Shown in pieces: positions 15,480-24,559 of a DNA stretch of 57,353 bases. The stretch lies in assembly GCA_015064855.1 (NCBI GenBank), contig SVRK01000002.1, forward strand, positions 181,256 through 238,608, written 5' to 3'. This DNA is from Oscillospiraceae bacterium (lineage in GTDB: Bacteria; Bacillota; Clostridia; Oscillospirales; CAG-272). Position 1 is the stretch's first letter; every line of letters starts with the position of its first letter. A program made the translations under genes and the position numbers. The notes beneath the pieces are model-generated. The model worked only from the letters and a program-made list of their open reading frames with translations. It made no database searches and was not told the origin of the DNA.

Positions 15480-16661
15480 ATGAAGAACGAAAACACTAAA
15501 CGCCAAAGTCACGCGTCTTTTAAGGAGCTTTTAATTTCTATAAGACTTCGCAGCTTTTCATTTGCTAAAAAGAACGTAGTTATGCTAATAGCATTTTTTC
15601 TTGCGATAGCTACTTCTTTTATCATCCCACCTGACAAAAAATACGTTGATTATTTTGATTTTAAGACACTCTCCTGCCTGTTTTGTGTTTTAGCGGTTGT
15701 TTGTGCACTTAAAAATATCAAATTCTTCTACATAATTGCAAGGAAAATAGTTTCTGTTTTTAAAACCACCAAAATCTCAATATTGGCACTTGTTTATATC
15801 ACCTTTATCGGCTCAATGCTTATCGCAAACGATATGGCTCTTTTAACCTTTTTGCCCCTTGGATACTTCGTTTTAAGCTCGACCGGCAAAGAAAAATATA
15901 TGGCGTTTACCTTTATTATGCAAAATATTGCAGCAAATCTAGGTGGAATGTTAACGCCCTTTGGAAATCCGCAAAACCTTTATTTATACTCATATTTTGA
16001 TATAAACACTCTTGAATTTATGGGCATTATGCTCGCGCCCTTTATCTTCTCAATAACCTTGATAACTATTTGCTGTCTTGTTTTCGTTAAAAGCGAGCCT
16101 CTTTCAATAGTAGGAGAAGATGTGAAATTGCCCAAGGTTCGCACAATTATTTACCTATTGCTTTTTGCCCTATCTATTGTGATAGTGTTCAAAGGGATTC
16201 CTTATTTTGTCGGGCTAATCGTCATTCCAATAGCTCTTTTGTTTTTGGACAGGCGCGCGCTTTTAAAGGTTGACTATCCTTTGCTTTTGACTTTTGTGTT
16301 TTTCTTTATTTTTGCCGGTAATATGGCAAGAATTGATAATGTGCGCGAGTTCTTTTCCTTCTTGCTTGAAAAAAACACTCTTGTTTTTTCAACTCTTTCT
16401 TGTCAAGTTATCAGTAACGTGCCGTCGGCAATTTTACTATCGCAATTTACAACCGATAATTATGCCGACTTGCTTCTCGGCGTAAATATTGGCGGTGTCG
16501 GCACACTTATCTCATCTCTTGCAAGCTTAATTACCTTGCGTGAATTTGTTAGTCACAATCCAAAAGCTACAAAAAAATATATACTTTTGTTCAGCGCATT
16601 CAACTTTGGATTTTTAATTGTTTTGCTCGGCTTTTGCCTTGTGCTTACGTTAATAATATAA
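15480..16661 (+). CDS. Ion-transporter superfamily permease (ArsB/SLC13-like)
   Basis: A 393-residue polytopic membrane protein. The motifs ANDMALLTFLPLGYFVL and GGMLTPFGNPQNLYLYSYF in the first half and CQVISNVPSAILLSQF in the second half are the paired helix-loop signatures of the citrate/arsenite/Na-H antiporter (IT) superfamily. The substrate could be a dicarboxylate, citrate, arsenite or a cation and cannot be told from sequence; no ars genes or citrate-metabolism genes adjoin. ATG 15480 is chosen because AAGGAGG ends six nt upstream and because the promoter excludes the ATG at 15450. It is monocistronic. Confidence 0.8.
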   Translation: MKNENTKRQSHASFKELLISIRLRSFSFAKKNVVMLIAFFLAIATSFIIPPDKKYVDYFDFKTLSCLFCVLAVVCALKNIKFFYIIARKIVSVFKTTKISILALVYITFIGSMLIANDMALLTFLPLGYFVLSSTGKEKYMAFTFIMQNIAANLGGMLTPFGNPQNLYLYSYFDINTLEFMGIMLAPFIFSITLITICCLVFVKSEPLSIVGEDVKLPKVRTIIYLLLFALSIVIVFKGIPYFVGLIVIPIALLFLDRRALLKVDYPLLLTFVFFFIFAGNMARIDNVREFFSFLLEKNTLVFSTLSCQVISNVPSAILLSQFTTDNYADLLLGVNIGGVGTLISSLASLITLREFVSHNPKATKKYILLFSAFNFGFLIVLLGFCLVLTLII

Positions 16662-16674
16662 CCTTTTACATAAC

Positions 16675-16703
16675 AGAAGGCATCGCCAAAAGCGATGCCT
16701 TCT
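16675..16703. terminator. Bidirectional Rho-independent terminator
   Basis: Perfect 12-bp stem AGAAGGCATCGC (16675-16686) and GCGATGCCTTCT (16692-16703), 5-nt loop, then a T-rich tract on the plus strand. It separates the permease gene from the end of the long minus-strand run. Confidence 0.85.
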
Positions 16704-16708
16704 CTATT

Positions 16709-17200
16709 TTATTTTTTCTTTGATTGGTTTATCTTTTCAACAACGGTATTAAGAACCAAAATGAAGGTGATTATTATACCTGTTACAATGAAGATGCCAA
16801 GCATACCCTTGCATAGTATCATTGCGCTCTCGCCAAGCGCTACAACATCAAAGCCAAACTTCATTTTTCCTGATTGAAGCACTTGCTTGCCACAGCTTGG
16901 GCAATATACACTGTCAACTCCGTTTGCACAGTCCTTGCACTCAACCTGAGATACGCCACAGCTTGGACAGAATTTGCTTTTTTTAGGAATAGGCTTGTTA
17001 CATTCCTCATTTACGCATATATCAAAAACGTGGGTTATTTCTTTGTCACAGATTGCGCCTGATTCTGTTTCCTTGAGCACGCCCTCGCAATTTTCAACAG
17101 GGCAATTTATATCCTCTTCTGCTTTTCCACAGGATGAAAAAGCAAGAACTGATATAAGGGATAAGACTACGATTACTATTGCTAAAATTCTCTTTTTCAT
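16709..17200 (-). CDS. Zinc-ribbon membrane protein, possible OadG-like (gamma) subunit
   Basis: A 163-residue protein starting with a signal peptide and lipobox-like FSSC (Cys 24). The middle has several CxxC or CxnC pairs (CPVENC, CVNEEC, FCPSCG, CKDC, YCPSCG), a zinc-ribbon arrangement. The C-terminal part has one transmembrane helix (GMLGIFIVTGIIITFILVLN) followed by a Lys-rich tail; this helix resembles that of oxaloacetate decarboxylase gamma subunits. The gene lies 14 nt downstream of the decarboxylase beta-subunit gene, the usual place for a small partner. OadG proteins normally have the helix first and no zinc ribbon, so this could equally be an unrelated zinc-ribbon protein. Role is inference. 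Confidence 0.55.
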   Translation of the reverse strand: MKKRILAIVIVVLSLISVLAFSSCGKAEEDINCPVENCEGVLKETESGAICDKEITHVFDICVNEECNKPIPKKSKFCPSCGVSQVECKDCANGVDSVYCPSCGKQVLQSGKMKFGFDVVALGESAMILCKGMLGIFIVTGIIITFILVLNTVVEKINQSKKK

Positions 17201-17214
17201 TGTCGCTTACCCCC

Positions 17215-18342
17215 TTATAGTAATTTTTGCACGAACGAAAGGAGTAGTCCTCCCGCAATAACCGATGCAACCTGACCCGACACGTTGACACCTATGGAGT
17301 GCATAAGAAGGAAGTTTTGGTTGTCCTCCTCAAGTCCGAGCTTGTGAACAACACGCGCAGACATTGGGAATGCAGAAATTCCCGCAGCGCCTATCATTGG
17401 ATTTATCTTTTTCCTACTAAAGAGGTTCATAAATTTAGCGAGCATAACGCCTGCAAACGTATCGAACGTAAACGCAACAAGACCAAGACCGATAATAACT
17501 ATTGTTTCCCATCTTAAGAACTCGTTTGCAGTCATTCTTGAAGCTATTGTAATGCCGAGGAAGATTGTAATTAGGTTTGCAAGAACCTTTTGTGCAGTTT
17601 CTGAAAGTGAGTTAAGAACACCACATTCACGAATTAAGTTACCAAACATTAAAAATCCGATAAGCGCTACTGCATCATGTGCAACAAGTCCTACAATAAC
17701 CGTAACAACTATTGGGAAAAGTATCTTTGTGAGCTTTGATACCTTTCTGCCCTTGTAATCCATACGGATTCTTCTTTCCTTTTTCGTTGTGCAAAGCTTG
17801 ATAATCGGTGGCTGAACAACTGGAACGAGCGCCATATACGAATATGCCGCCACCATAATTGCCGCTGTGTAGCTTGAATTTAGCATATTTGCAACGAAAA
17901 TAGACGTTGGGCCATCAGCCGCACCGATAATTGCAATAGATGCTGCGTCCTTTAAATCAAAGCCGATAAGGGATGAAACGCACAAGGTGAAGAATATACC
18001 GAACTGTGCCGCCGCACCAAACAGCATTAGCTTAGGGTTTGTAAGAAGCGGTTCAAAGTCTATCATCGCTCCTATACCGATAAACAAAATCAACGGGAAT
18101 AGCTCGTGTGAGTTAATTCCTATCTCAAATAAATGGTCAATAACCTCGGTAGCGCCTGAGTTTGGTAGGTTTACAAGGATTGCTCCAAATCCCATTGGCA
18201 AAAGGAGTGTTGGCTCCATCTCTTTCTTAATCGCTAAGAATATTAAAAGTCCACCGATAATCCACATGACAACCATTTTCCATCCACCATCAGAAAAAAG
18301 CTCTGCCACGTTTTGCCAAAGCACACTTAAATCAAAATCCAC
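17215..18342 (-). CDS. oadB: Sodium-translocating decarboxylase beta subunit (OadB/GcdB/MmdB family)
   Basis: A 375-residue membrane protein of the OadB family. The signature IGAADGPTSIFVAN (about residue 133) carries the conserved Asp needed for sodium coupling, and GAAGISAFPMSARVVHKLG with NVSGQVASVIAGG form the second half of the pump. In complete enzymes it couples decarboxylation of a biotin-carried carboxyl group to export of sodium ions. No alpha (carboxyltransferase) or biotin-carrier gene is in this window; they may be elsewhere. The upstream neighbour is a cysteine desulfurase (12 nt) and the downstream one a small zinc-ribbon protein that may serve as gamma subunit. The particular substrate (oxaloacetate, methylmalonyl-CoA or glutaconyl-CoA) cannot be assigned. 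Confidence 0.9.
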   Translation of the reverse strand: MDFDLSVLWQNVAELFSDGGWKMVVMWIIGGLLIFLAIKKEMEPTLLLPMGFGAILVNLPNSGATEVIDHLFEIGINSHELFPLILFIGIGAMIDFEPLLTNPKLMLFGAAAQFGIFFTLCVSSLIGFDLKDAASIAIIGAADGPTSIFVANMLNSSYTAAIMVAAYSYMALVPVVQPPIIKLCTTKKERRIRMDYKGRKVSKLTKILFPIVVTVIVGLVAHDAVALIGFLMFGNLIRECGVLNSLSETAQKVLANLITIFLGITIASRMTANEFLRWETIVIIGLGLVAFTFDTFAGVMLAKFMNLFSRKKINPMIGAAGISAFPMSARVVHKLGLEEDNQNFLLMHSIGVNVSGQVASVIAGGLLLSFVQKLL

Positions 18343-18354
18343 TTTGTGTTCTCC

Positions 18355-19518
18355 TTATCTTTTTACTAGCTTTATTTTTGCATCTTTTATCGCTTCTATT
18401 AAAATATCAGCCTCATATCTTGTGTTCTCATATGATAACGATATTCTAATTGAAGAATCAATAACGTTGTTTTCAAGACCAAAGGCAGAAAGTGCCCTAC
18501 TTGTCTTTTTTTGCGAGTTTGACGAGCAAGCCGAACCGCTTGAAACGTAAACTCCCTTTGAGGAAAGGTGATGTAATACCGTTTCACTTCTTATACCTAA
18601 AACCGCCACGTTTATTATATGAGGCGCTCCGTTTTTAGGTAAATTTAATTTTATTCCATCAATTTCGCCCAACTTTTCAATTATATATTCCTTTAGCTCG
18701 GTGATTTTTTGGCAGTTATCCGAAAAAGAATTCATATGCTCACTAACCGCCTCACCAAATGCACAAATTGAATATACGTTTTCCGTGCCTGAACGGAGTC
18801 CGCTTTCTTGTCCGCCGCCATAGAAAAGCGGTGAAATCTTCTTCGCTTTTATTATTTCAGGGCTAATATAAAGCGCGCCAACGCCCTTTGGTCCGTTCAC
18901 CTTATGTGAGCTTACGGAAATCAAATCGGCTCCTAGCGATTTTTTTGTAAATTTAACCTTCATATACGATTGCACGCAATCGGAGTGCAAAACCGCATCG
19001 GGCGAGCATTCCTTTACTACCTCAAACGCTTTTTTTACATCATAAAGAGCACCTGTTTCGTTATTAACGTGCATAAAAGAGGCAAGAATTACATCCTTTG
19101 CATTCTGCCTTATGAAATCAAGGTCAATTTCACCGTTTCTTGTTGGAACGCGAATAACATTATATCCCACTTTTTCTAAAAAAGCAAGAGGTTCTTCAAT
19201 GGATGCGTGCTCGCCCTCTGTTGTTAAGATTTTCTCGTTGCCTTTTCTTTTTTTAGAGAAAACAGAGCCTAAAATTGCAATATTATTAGATTCCGTACCG
19301 CCTGAGGTAAAAACAATCTCATTTTTCGATGCACGTAAAACACCAAGGCTTTTTGCTATTATATCACGCGCCCTTGAAAGCTCCTTTTCAGAGTCAAGAC
19401 CGAGAAAATGAAGCGATGAGGGGTTGCCGAAATGATTTTCCGCCATTTCAAGCATTTTCTTTTTAGCTCCCTCACTCATTTTGGTGGTTGCGCTATTGTC
19501 AAAATATACTATTTCCAT
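18355..19518 (-). CDS. Cysteine desulfurase, NifS/IscS family
   Basis: A 387-residue PLP enzyme that removes sulfur from cysteine for iron-sulfur clusters, tRNA thiolation and cofactors. It shows YFDNSATTKMS at the N-terminus, FTSGGTESNN for phosphate binding, NNETGALYDV, the PLP lysine in SSHKVNGPKGVGALY (about residue 205), GGGQESGLRSGTENV, and the active cysteine in SSGSACSSNS (about residue 327). The long segment around that cysteine is of the NifS/IscS (group I) type. No iscU or thiI gene adjoins; it begins 1 nt after the stop of the upstream lipoprotein gene, so it is cotranscribed with the cell-wall and peptidase genes. Confidence 0.9.
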   Translation of the reverse strand: MEIVYFDNSATTKMSEGAKKKMLEMAENHFGNPSSLHFLGLDSEKELSRARDIIAKSLGVLRASKNEIVFTSGGTESNNIAILGSVFSKKRKGNEKILTTEGEHASIEEPLAFLEKVGYNVIRVPTRNGEIDLDFIRQNAKDVILASFMHVNNETGALYDVKKAFEVVKECSPDAVLHSDCVQSYMKVKFTKKSLGADLISVSSHKVNGPKGVGALYISPEIIKAKKISPLFYGGGQESGLRSGTENVYSICAFGEAVSEHMNSFSDNCQKITELKEYIIEKLGEIDGIKLNLPKNGAPHIINVAVLGIRSETVLHHLSSKGVYVSSGSACSSNSQKKTSRALSAFGLENNVIDSSIRISLSYENTRYEADILIEAIKDAKIKLVKR

Positions 19519-19519
19519 A

Positions 19520-20170
19520 TCAGCCGTGCGTCTTAAAGTTTAAAATTATTTCGTCCATAATTTCGAGGTATTCATCATCGGAAAATTTAGCGTCAGCTAT
19601 TGTTTCCGTTTCGTTAAAGCCCCCGTCGTCATTAAGAGTTAAATTGTTTTGTGGGAAATTAAACGTAACAACGTAGTAGTAACCATTTGCCACAATTACG
19701 TTCACATAATATTTATAATAAATTTTGTTGTGCTTTGCGGTGAAAACATATGCTCTTGCATCATCCTCTCGCACCGTTTCCTCCTCGCTGAACTCGGATA
19801 TTTCGGTAAACGCACCGTTTAATTGAGCCTTATATTCTTCAATAAAGCTTTCAAACGCCTTGTTTATTCTAGCCTCGGCATCTAAATTCTTGTCAGTTAG
19901 AATTTTATCACTAACGCCCCAAACCATAGCGTTTACGGTTTCGGGTCTTATTTTTGCGCTACCCATAACGCCCTCAGGCTTTGCTTGAACAAGCGCAGCG
20001 TCGGAGTTGGTTTCAATTTCCACCCAGCTTTCAGGCACGTACAGTGTATATAATTTTGAGTCTTCCTTTGCTCTTTTCATTCCCTTTGGAATCTCGGAAT
20101 CGCCTCCGCAGGCAACCAAGCCAATAGAAATAACTATCAGGCACAAAGAAAGTGCTATTATTCTTTTCAT
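19520..20170 (-). CDS. Small lipoprotein, DcrB/PsbP-like fold suspected
   Basis: A 216-residue exported lipoprotein with lipobox GLVAC (Cys 21). The mature part starts with a Tyr/Pro-rich strand region (YTLYVPESWVEIE) followed by an amphipathic helix (EARINKAFESFIEEYKAQL) and a beta hairpin ending in a C-terminal helix; this pattern resembles DcrB/PsbP-like stress lipoproteins, but the match is by eye. ATG 20170 is chosen because AAGGAG lies upstream and an earlier in-frame ATG at 20203 would fall inside the preceding peptidase gene without an SD. It is flanked 10 nt upstream by an M42 peptidase gene and 1 nt downstream by the cysteine desulfurase gene. Function unknown. Confidence 0.75.
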   Translation of the reverse strand: MKRIIALSLCLIVISIGLVACGGDSEIPKGMKRAKEDSKLYTLYVPESWVEIETNSDAALVQAKPEGVMGSAKIRPETVNAMVWGVSDKILTDKNLDAEARINKAFESFIEEYKAQLNGAFTEISEFSEEETVREDDARAYVFTAKHNKIYYKYYVNVIVANGYYYVVTFNFPQNNLTLNDDGGFNETETIADAKFSDDEYLEIMDEIILNFKTHG

Positions 20171-20180
20171 TTTGCTCTCC

Positions 20181-21155
20181 TTATAATCTGTTTGCAAGCG
20201 CAACGGTAAGCTTTATAGATTCCTTAACGTCACTCATATCAATCATTTCACAGCTTGTGTGAATAAAAGATGTCGGCACTGAAACTGCACTAACCATAGC
20301 ACCCTTTCCCGCTATTTGTATAGGTGAGGCATCTGTACCGCCAAACGGCAAAACCTCGTTTTGATACTTGATTTTTTCGTCCTCGGCAATTTTCTTCATT
20401 GCCTTCACAAGCTGAGGTGCAGAAATTGCGCCCGGGTCACTTATTTTAATTGAGGTACCTCCGCCAAGCTTAACGTCCATTGAAGGCGCACCGTCCTTTT
20501 CACAGGTAGCTGTAACGTCAAGAGCAATGCCGATTTCCGGAGAGATACCGAATGCCGCAGGCTTTGCACCGCGTCCGCCAACCTCCTCTTGAACGGAGAA
20601 AACAAAATATAAATCGTTTTCGCTTTTTACTTCTTTTATTGCCTCGCAAAGAATTGCACAGCCGATTCTATCATCAAACGGTCTTCCAACGTATCTTTGA
20701 TTTTGTAGCTTTCTGAATTTTGGTTGGCAAACGAAGAAATCACCAACCTGAACCTTCTTTTCAGCTTGCTTTTTTGTCTTTGCGCCAATGTCTATATAAA
20801 GATTTTCGCATTTGGGGATTTCCTTTGATGAGTCAACAACCAAAACGCCATAAACGCCATTTTCGCTAACTACCTCTTGGAAAACAGCGCTCAAGGTTTT
20901 AATTCCGCCAACAGGGCTGACCTTAATATTTCCGTTACTTCCAATGCTGGTTACAAAAAATCCTATCTCGTCCATATGGGCGCAAAACATAATCTTTTTG
21001 CCGTTTCCTTTTTTTCTTGCGATAAGGTTGCCCATATTATCGGTATAAACCTCGTCAGCATATGGGGTTATTTCATTTTTTATTACTTCTCTTATTTTTT
21101 CCTCTCTGCCTGAAACCGAGGGGGTAAACATAAGCTTTTTAATTAGGTCTATCAT
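20181..21155 (-). CDS. M42 family metallo-aminopeptidase (third of three in tandem)
   Basis: A 324-residue zinc/cobalt aminopeptidase of the M42 (glutamyl aminopeptidase/endoglucanase-M) family. All metal and catalytic blocks are present: CAHMDEIGF, RPFDDRIGCAIL, VQEEVGGRGA, an Asp in ALDVTATCE, and the last His in SFIHTSCEMID. Family members form tetrahedral dodecamers that trim short peptides in the cytoplasm. Its start overlaps the end of the next upstream M42 gene by 17 nt, so the two are translationally coupled. It is as divergent from its two neighbours as they are from each other, which suggests old duplicates with different peptide preference. Confidence 0.9.
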   Translation of the reverse strand: MIDLIKKLMFTPSVSGREEKIREVIKNEITPYADEVYTDNMGNLIARKKGNGKKIMFCAHMDEIGFFVTSIGSNGNIKVSPVGGIKTLSAVFQEVVSENGVYGVLVVDSSKEIPKCENLYIDIGAKTKKQAEKKVQVGDFFVCQPKFRKLQNQRYVGRPFDDRIGCAILCEAIKEVKSENDLYFVFSVQEEVGGRGAKPAAFGISPEIGIALDVTATCEKDGAPSMDVKLGGGTSIKISDPGAISAPQLVKAMKKIAEDEKIKYQNEVLPFGGTDASPIQIAGKGAMVSAVSVPTSFIHTSCEMIDMSDVKESIKLTVALANRL

Positions 21156-22173
21156 TTTTTAATACCTCTTTTACCGTTTCATAAGTAGCTACGAAGTCAT
21201 CCGCGTGAATAACGTCGCTTTGTGAATGTATATATCTCGATGCACAGGACAAGGTTGAAACCCTTGCGCCCTCTGCATTCTTTTGAATATGCATTGAATC
21301 GTTGCCACCCGAAATATATCTGTTTATTTGGTTTTTAATTTCGTTTTTATCTGCTATTCTCTTTATGTGCTTAACAAAGGTGTGGTCGTAAATTGCGCCT
21401 CTATCGGCAAAGGAGATAATTACTCCGTCACCAAGACAAGAAACCTGACTGTCCTCGTCAACACCGTGAATATCAGCCACCGCCTTTGATTCGATAACTA
21501 TCGCATATTCGGGTCGTATTCTCATGCTAGCGCCATATGCGCCTGAATATCCAATTTCCTCGCGAGTTGTAAATGCGAAATAAACGTCGTATTTAGGCTC
21601 GATTTTACCCTCGTAAATATCCTTAATCAGCTGGCACATAATAGCACAACCAAGACGGTCATCAAGTGCTTTACACTTTATAAAGCCCTCGCCATACTCA
21701 ACGTAATCGGAGTCGAAGGTGAAATAATCGCCTACAAAGGTCAATTTTTCAGCCTCGGTCTTTGAATTAGCACCAATATCTATTGAAAGATTCTTTATTT
21801 TCGGGGCTTGTCCGCGTTCACTTGCTGACAAAAGGTGTATAGGCTTCATAACAATATTGCCCTTGATTCCGCTTTCGGAAACAACACGCTTAGCGCCTAA
21901 GCATATTGGGTCAATACCGCCAACCGTGCCAAATTTTAAAAGTCCGTCCTCGGTTATGCCCTTCACCATAAAGCCAACCTCGTCCATATGCGCGCTTATC
22001 ATAAGTCTAGGACCATTTCCGCCCATATGAATTATATAGTTGCCAAGCGCATCTATATAATTTTCCTTGCCGTCTATATAATCCTTTATTTCTTCTTTAA
22101 TTGCTTCTCTTACCTTATCCTCGCATCCGCTTGGCCCAAATTCAAGAGAAAGCTTTTTTAATAAATTTTTCAT
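21139..22173 (-). CDS. M42 family metallo-aminopeptidase (second of three in tandem)
   Basis: A 344-residue M42-family peptidase with SAHMDEVGFMV, CKALDDRLGCAIM, TTREEIGYSGA, an acidic metal ligand in VIESKAVAD, and the C-terminal SRYIHSQSDVI. The set of ligands is complete, so it should be active on N-terminal residues of short peptides in the cytoplasm. It starts 12 nt after the first M42 gene and its 3' end overlaps the third by 17 nt. It most resembles typical single-copy YsdC/FrvX-type members in motif spelling. Peptide specificity is unknown. Confidence 0.9.
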   Translation of the reverse strand: MKNLLKKLSLEFGPSGCEDKVREAIKEEIKDYIDGKENYIDALGNYIIHMGGNGPRLMISAHMDEVGFMVKGITEDGLLKFGTVGGIDPICLGAKRVVSESGIKGNIVMKPIHLLSASERGQAPKIKNLSIDIGANSKTEAEKLTFVGDYFTFDSDYVEYGEGFIKCKALDDRLGCAIMCQLIKDIYEGKIEPKYDVYFAFTTREEIGYSGAYGASMRIRPEYAIVIESKAVADIHGVDEDSQVSCLGDGVIISFADRGAIYDHTFVKHIKRIADKNEIKNQINRYISGGNDSMHIQKNAEGARVSTLSCASRYIHSQSDVIHADDFVATYETVKEVLKNDRPN

Positions 22174-22185
22174 TTTCGCCCTCTC

Positions 22186-23214
22186 TTAATCTAAAATTTT
22201 ACTGTTATACGATATTTTAATCAAAACGTCTGACAAGGATTTTATATCGTTTAGATTTACTGTTTCACTTGGTGTGTGCATAGATTTCAGCGGTACGCTT
22301 ATTAAAACGGTTGGCACACCGTTTCCGCTTATTGAAACGTAATCTGCATTGGTTGAGGTGCGTCCGGGCTCACAGGAGCATTGGTAATCAACGCCCTCAC
22401 AGGTTAGATATTTCATAATATTTTTTGTAATTCTTCTATCTGTTACTGCTGAAATATCGAAGGATGCGCCCTTGCCTGCTTCTATACAATCAAAGGAGTC
22501 ATCCTCGCCCGTTCTTGCAAAATTAACGTCTGTTATAATAGCTAAATCGGGTTGAATATCATAAGTTATTCTCGCAACCGCGCTTTTGCCCGTTTCCTCT
22601 TGCGCTGATGCTGTTATATAAAGGTCGAATTCCATTTTATCCTTGTCCATTTGACAAGCGGAATTTATTAAAGCAGTAAGACAAGCCTTATCATCAAGAT
22701 ATGAGCTTGTTACATAATCACCATTTATATAGTCAACTCGGTTTCTATAAACAATAGGGTCGCCTATTGAAACAAGCTCCTCTAATTTTTCCTTTGAGTA
22801 GCCTGTATCAACGTATAAATCGTCTAATTTAGGAGCTTTTGAGTCACCGGTTTTCAAGTGTGGCGGAGTAGACGTAATAATGCCGTATACCTTCTCCTTG
22901 CCGAGCACAGTAACCTCGGTAGACGGAAGCACACTTGTGTCAAGTCCACCAAGTGAGGTAACGCTTAAAAATCCGCCCTTGTGCAAGCCTGTCACCATAA
23001 GACCAACTGTATCATAGTGCGCGTCTATAAGGAGCTTTTTTGCGCCCTTCTTATTAGACTTTTTAATTAAAAGGAAATTGCCAACTTTATCGGTTTTAAT
23101 TTCGTCAAATAGTCCCTCTGCTAAATCCTTTATGGTGCTTTCGCCATAAAACTCAAATCCTGTTGGGGAGTCGCTATTCATCAAGGCTTCTAAAATTTCT
23201 TTTATTTTTTCCAT
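22186..23214 (-). CDS. M42 family metallo-aminopeptidase (first of three in tandem)
   Basis: A 342-residue M42-family peptidase, the most divergent of the three: DAHYDTVGLMV in place of AHMDE, SSYLDDKACLTALI, ASAQEETGKSA, TDVNFAR and LKSMHTPSETVN. Metal ligands and the catalytic Glu pair are kept. The start at 23214 overlaps the 3' end of murD by 41 nt; an in-frame ATG at 23181 would reduce the overlap to 8 nt but would cut the conserved N-terminal helix. The overlap with murD implies coupling of peptide trimming and wall-precursor synthesis in one transcript, perhaps for peptidoglycan peptide recycling; that link is inference. Confidence 0.85.
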   Translation of the reverse strand: MEKIKEILEALMNSDSPTGFEFYGESTIKDLAEGLFDEIKTDKVGNFLLIKKSNKKGAKKLLIDAHYDTVGLMVTGLHKGGFLSVTSLGGLDTSVLPSTEVTVLGKEKVYGIITSTPPHLKTGDSKAPKLDDLYVDTGYSKEKLEELVSIGDPIVYRNRVDYINGDYVTSSYLDDKACLTALINSACQMDKDKMEFDLYITASAQEETGKSAVARITYDIQPDLAIITDVNFARTGEDDSFDCIEAGKGASFDISAVTDRRITKNIMKYLTCEGVDYQCSCEPGRTSTNADYVSISGNGVPTVLISVPLKSMHTPSETVNLNDIKSLSDVLIKISYNSKILD

Positions 23215-24508
23215 TTTCCAAATCCCTTATTGCTTCCTTAAATTTTTCTGCTCTTTCCTTATAGCTTTTGAACATATCAAAGCTTGCAGAGGCGGGGGAA
23301 AGAATGACAAAATCACCGTTTTCTGCCTCCTTATATGCAACTCTCGTTGCTTCAAAAATATCATTAACTATTATTGTTTTTTGTGGGCTGTTTTTTATAG
23401 CCTCATATATTTTTTCTCTGTTTTCGCCATACAAAACAACCATTTTAGCATCAGTCAGAGCGTCTTTTAAAATATCATATGAAAGATTTTTGTCATATCC
23501 GCCCATTATAACAACGCTTTTTTTATTCTCAAATGCAGTCAGTGTGCTTTTTGAACGTGATGGGGTTGAGTCAATTGACGAATCTATAAAGGTTACTCCG
23601 TTTATTTTACAAACAGCCTCCGCCCTGTGACTAACGCCCTCAAACTCCTTCACCGCTTCTATAATAGAATCAAGTGAAACGTAGTCAACAGCACAAGAAA
23701 GTGCGCCCAGCACGTTTAAAATATTGTATTGCCCTTTGATTTTTATATAATCAATCGGGAAAAGTCTTTGATTTTTATAATACACGTATCCGTCCTTTAA
23801 ATAAGTGCAGGATACACCGCTTTTTGCAAGCGCACTTAAATCATTTAATGAAAAATACGTTGTATTATGGTGAGAGAAAAACTCTTTGTAGGGGGAGTCG
23901 TAATTAACCACCGCTTTTTTGGATTTTTTCAAAATGTTTCGTTTGGCAAACACGTAATCAGCCATTGAGGTATGCCAATCAAGATGGTTTTCTGTAATTC
24001 CTGTTATTATACAAGCATCGAGTGTCGGGGTATAATCATATAGCTGAAACGACGAAAGCTCACAAACAACAAAATCGTCATTGCCGATTTTATCCATTTT
24101 GGAAACTAGTGGTGCTCCTATATTGCCAACTAAATAAGAGGTATGCTCTTTTTTAAGCATTTCATTAATAAGAGATACCGTGGTGGTTTTACCGTCCGAG
24201 CCTGTAACTCCTATTTTTACGCCTTTTATGTTTTCCAAGCCAAATGAAATTTCCGAAAAAATCTGTTTGCCTTGTGGAATTAGCTTTGGGTGAAGCGAGG
24301 GTGTGCGAAAAACAACATCCTCACAAGCATTAAGATAATCTTCTCCGAAAAAGCCGACTATACCATTTGGTAAATCTACCCTTTCTCTGTCCCTTACCGA
24401 GAATTTTATCCCATTTTTAATAAAATAGTCGCCAAGTGCTTTGTTTGAAAGCCCATATCCAATCAAGGTGATGCTTTTATTATTGAGATAGCCTAGCGAA
24501 GCGTTCAT
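23174..24508 (-). CDS. murD: UDP-N-acetylmuramoylalanine-D-glutamate ligase
   Basis: A 444-residue Mur ligase that adds D-glutamate to UDP-MurNAc-L-alanine in the cytoplasm. It has an N-terminal Rossmann-like domain (LIGYGLSNKALGDYF), the ATP P-loop GVTGSDGKTTTVSLI near residue 108, the metal and substrate block TGITENHLDWHTSMADY, and the C-terminal domain with VIMGGYDKNLSY and LSPASASFDMFKSY, the last being typical of MurD and not of MurC, MurE or MurF. It follows ddl by 51 nt on the same strand. No other mur or fts genes are here, so murD and ddl are separated from the usual division and wall cluster. Confidence 0.92.
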   Translation of the reverse strand: MNASLGYLNNKSITLIGYGLSNKALGDYFIKNGIKFSVRDRERVDLPNGIVGFFGEDYLNACEDVVFRTPSLHPKLIPQGKQIFSEISFGLENIKGVKIGVTGSDGKTTTVSLINEMLKKEHTSYLVGNIGAPLVSKMDKIGNDDFVVCELSSFQLYDYTPTLDACIITGITENHLDWHTSMADYVFAKRNILKKSKKAVVNYDSPYKEFFSHHNTTYFSLNDLSALAKSGVSCTYLKDGYVYYKNQRLFPIDYIKIKGQYNILNVLGALSCAVDYVSLDSIIEAVKEFEGVSHRAEAVCKINGVTFIDSSIDSTPSRSKSTLTAFENKKSVVIMGGYDKNLSYDILKDALTDAKMVVLYGENREKIYEAIKNSPQKTIIVNDIFEATRVAYKEAENGDFVILSPASASFDMFKSYKERAEKFKEAIRDLENGKNKRNFRSLDE

Positions 24509-24559
24509 ATTCTCTCCTATTAATTATACATTACCGATAAAGCTTTTTCAATAGGTTAT

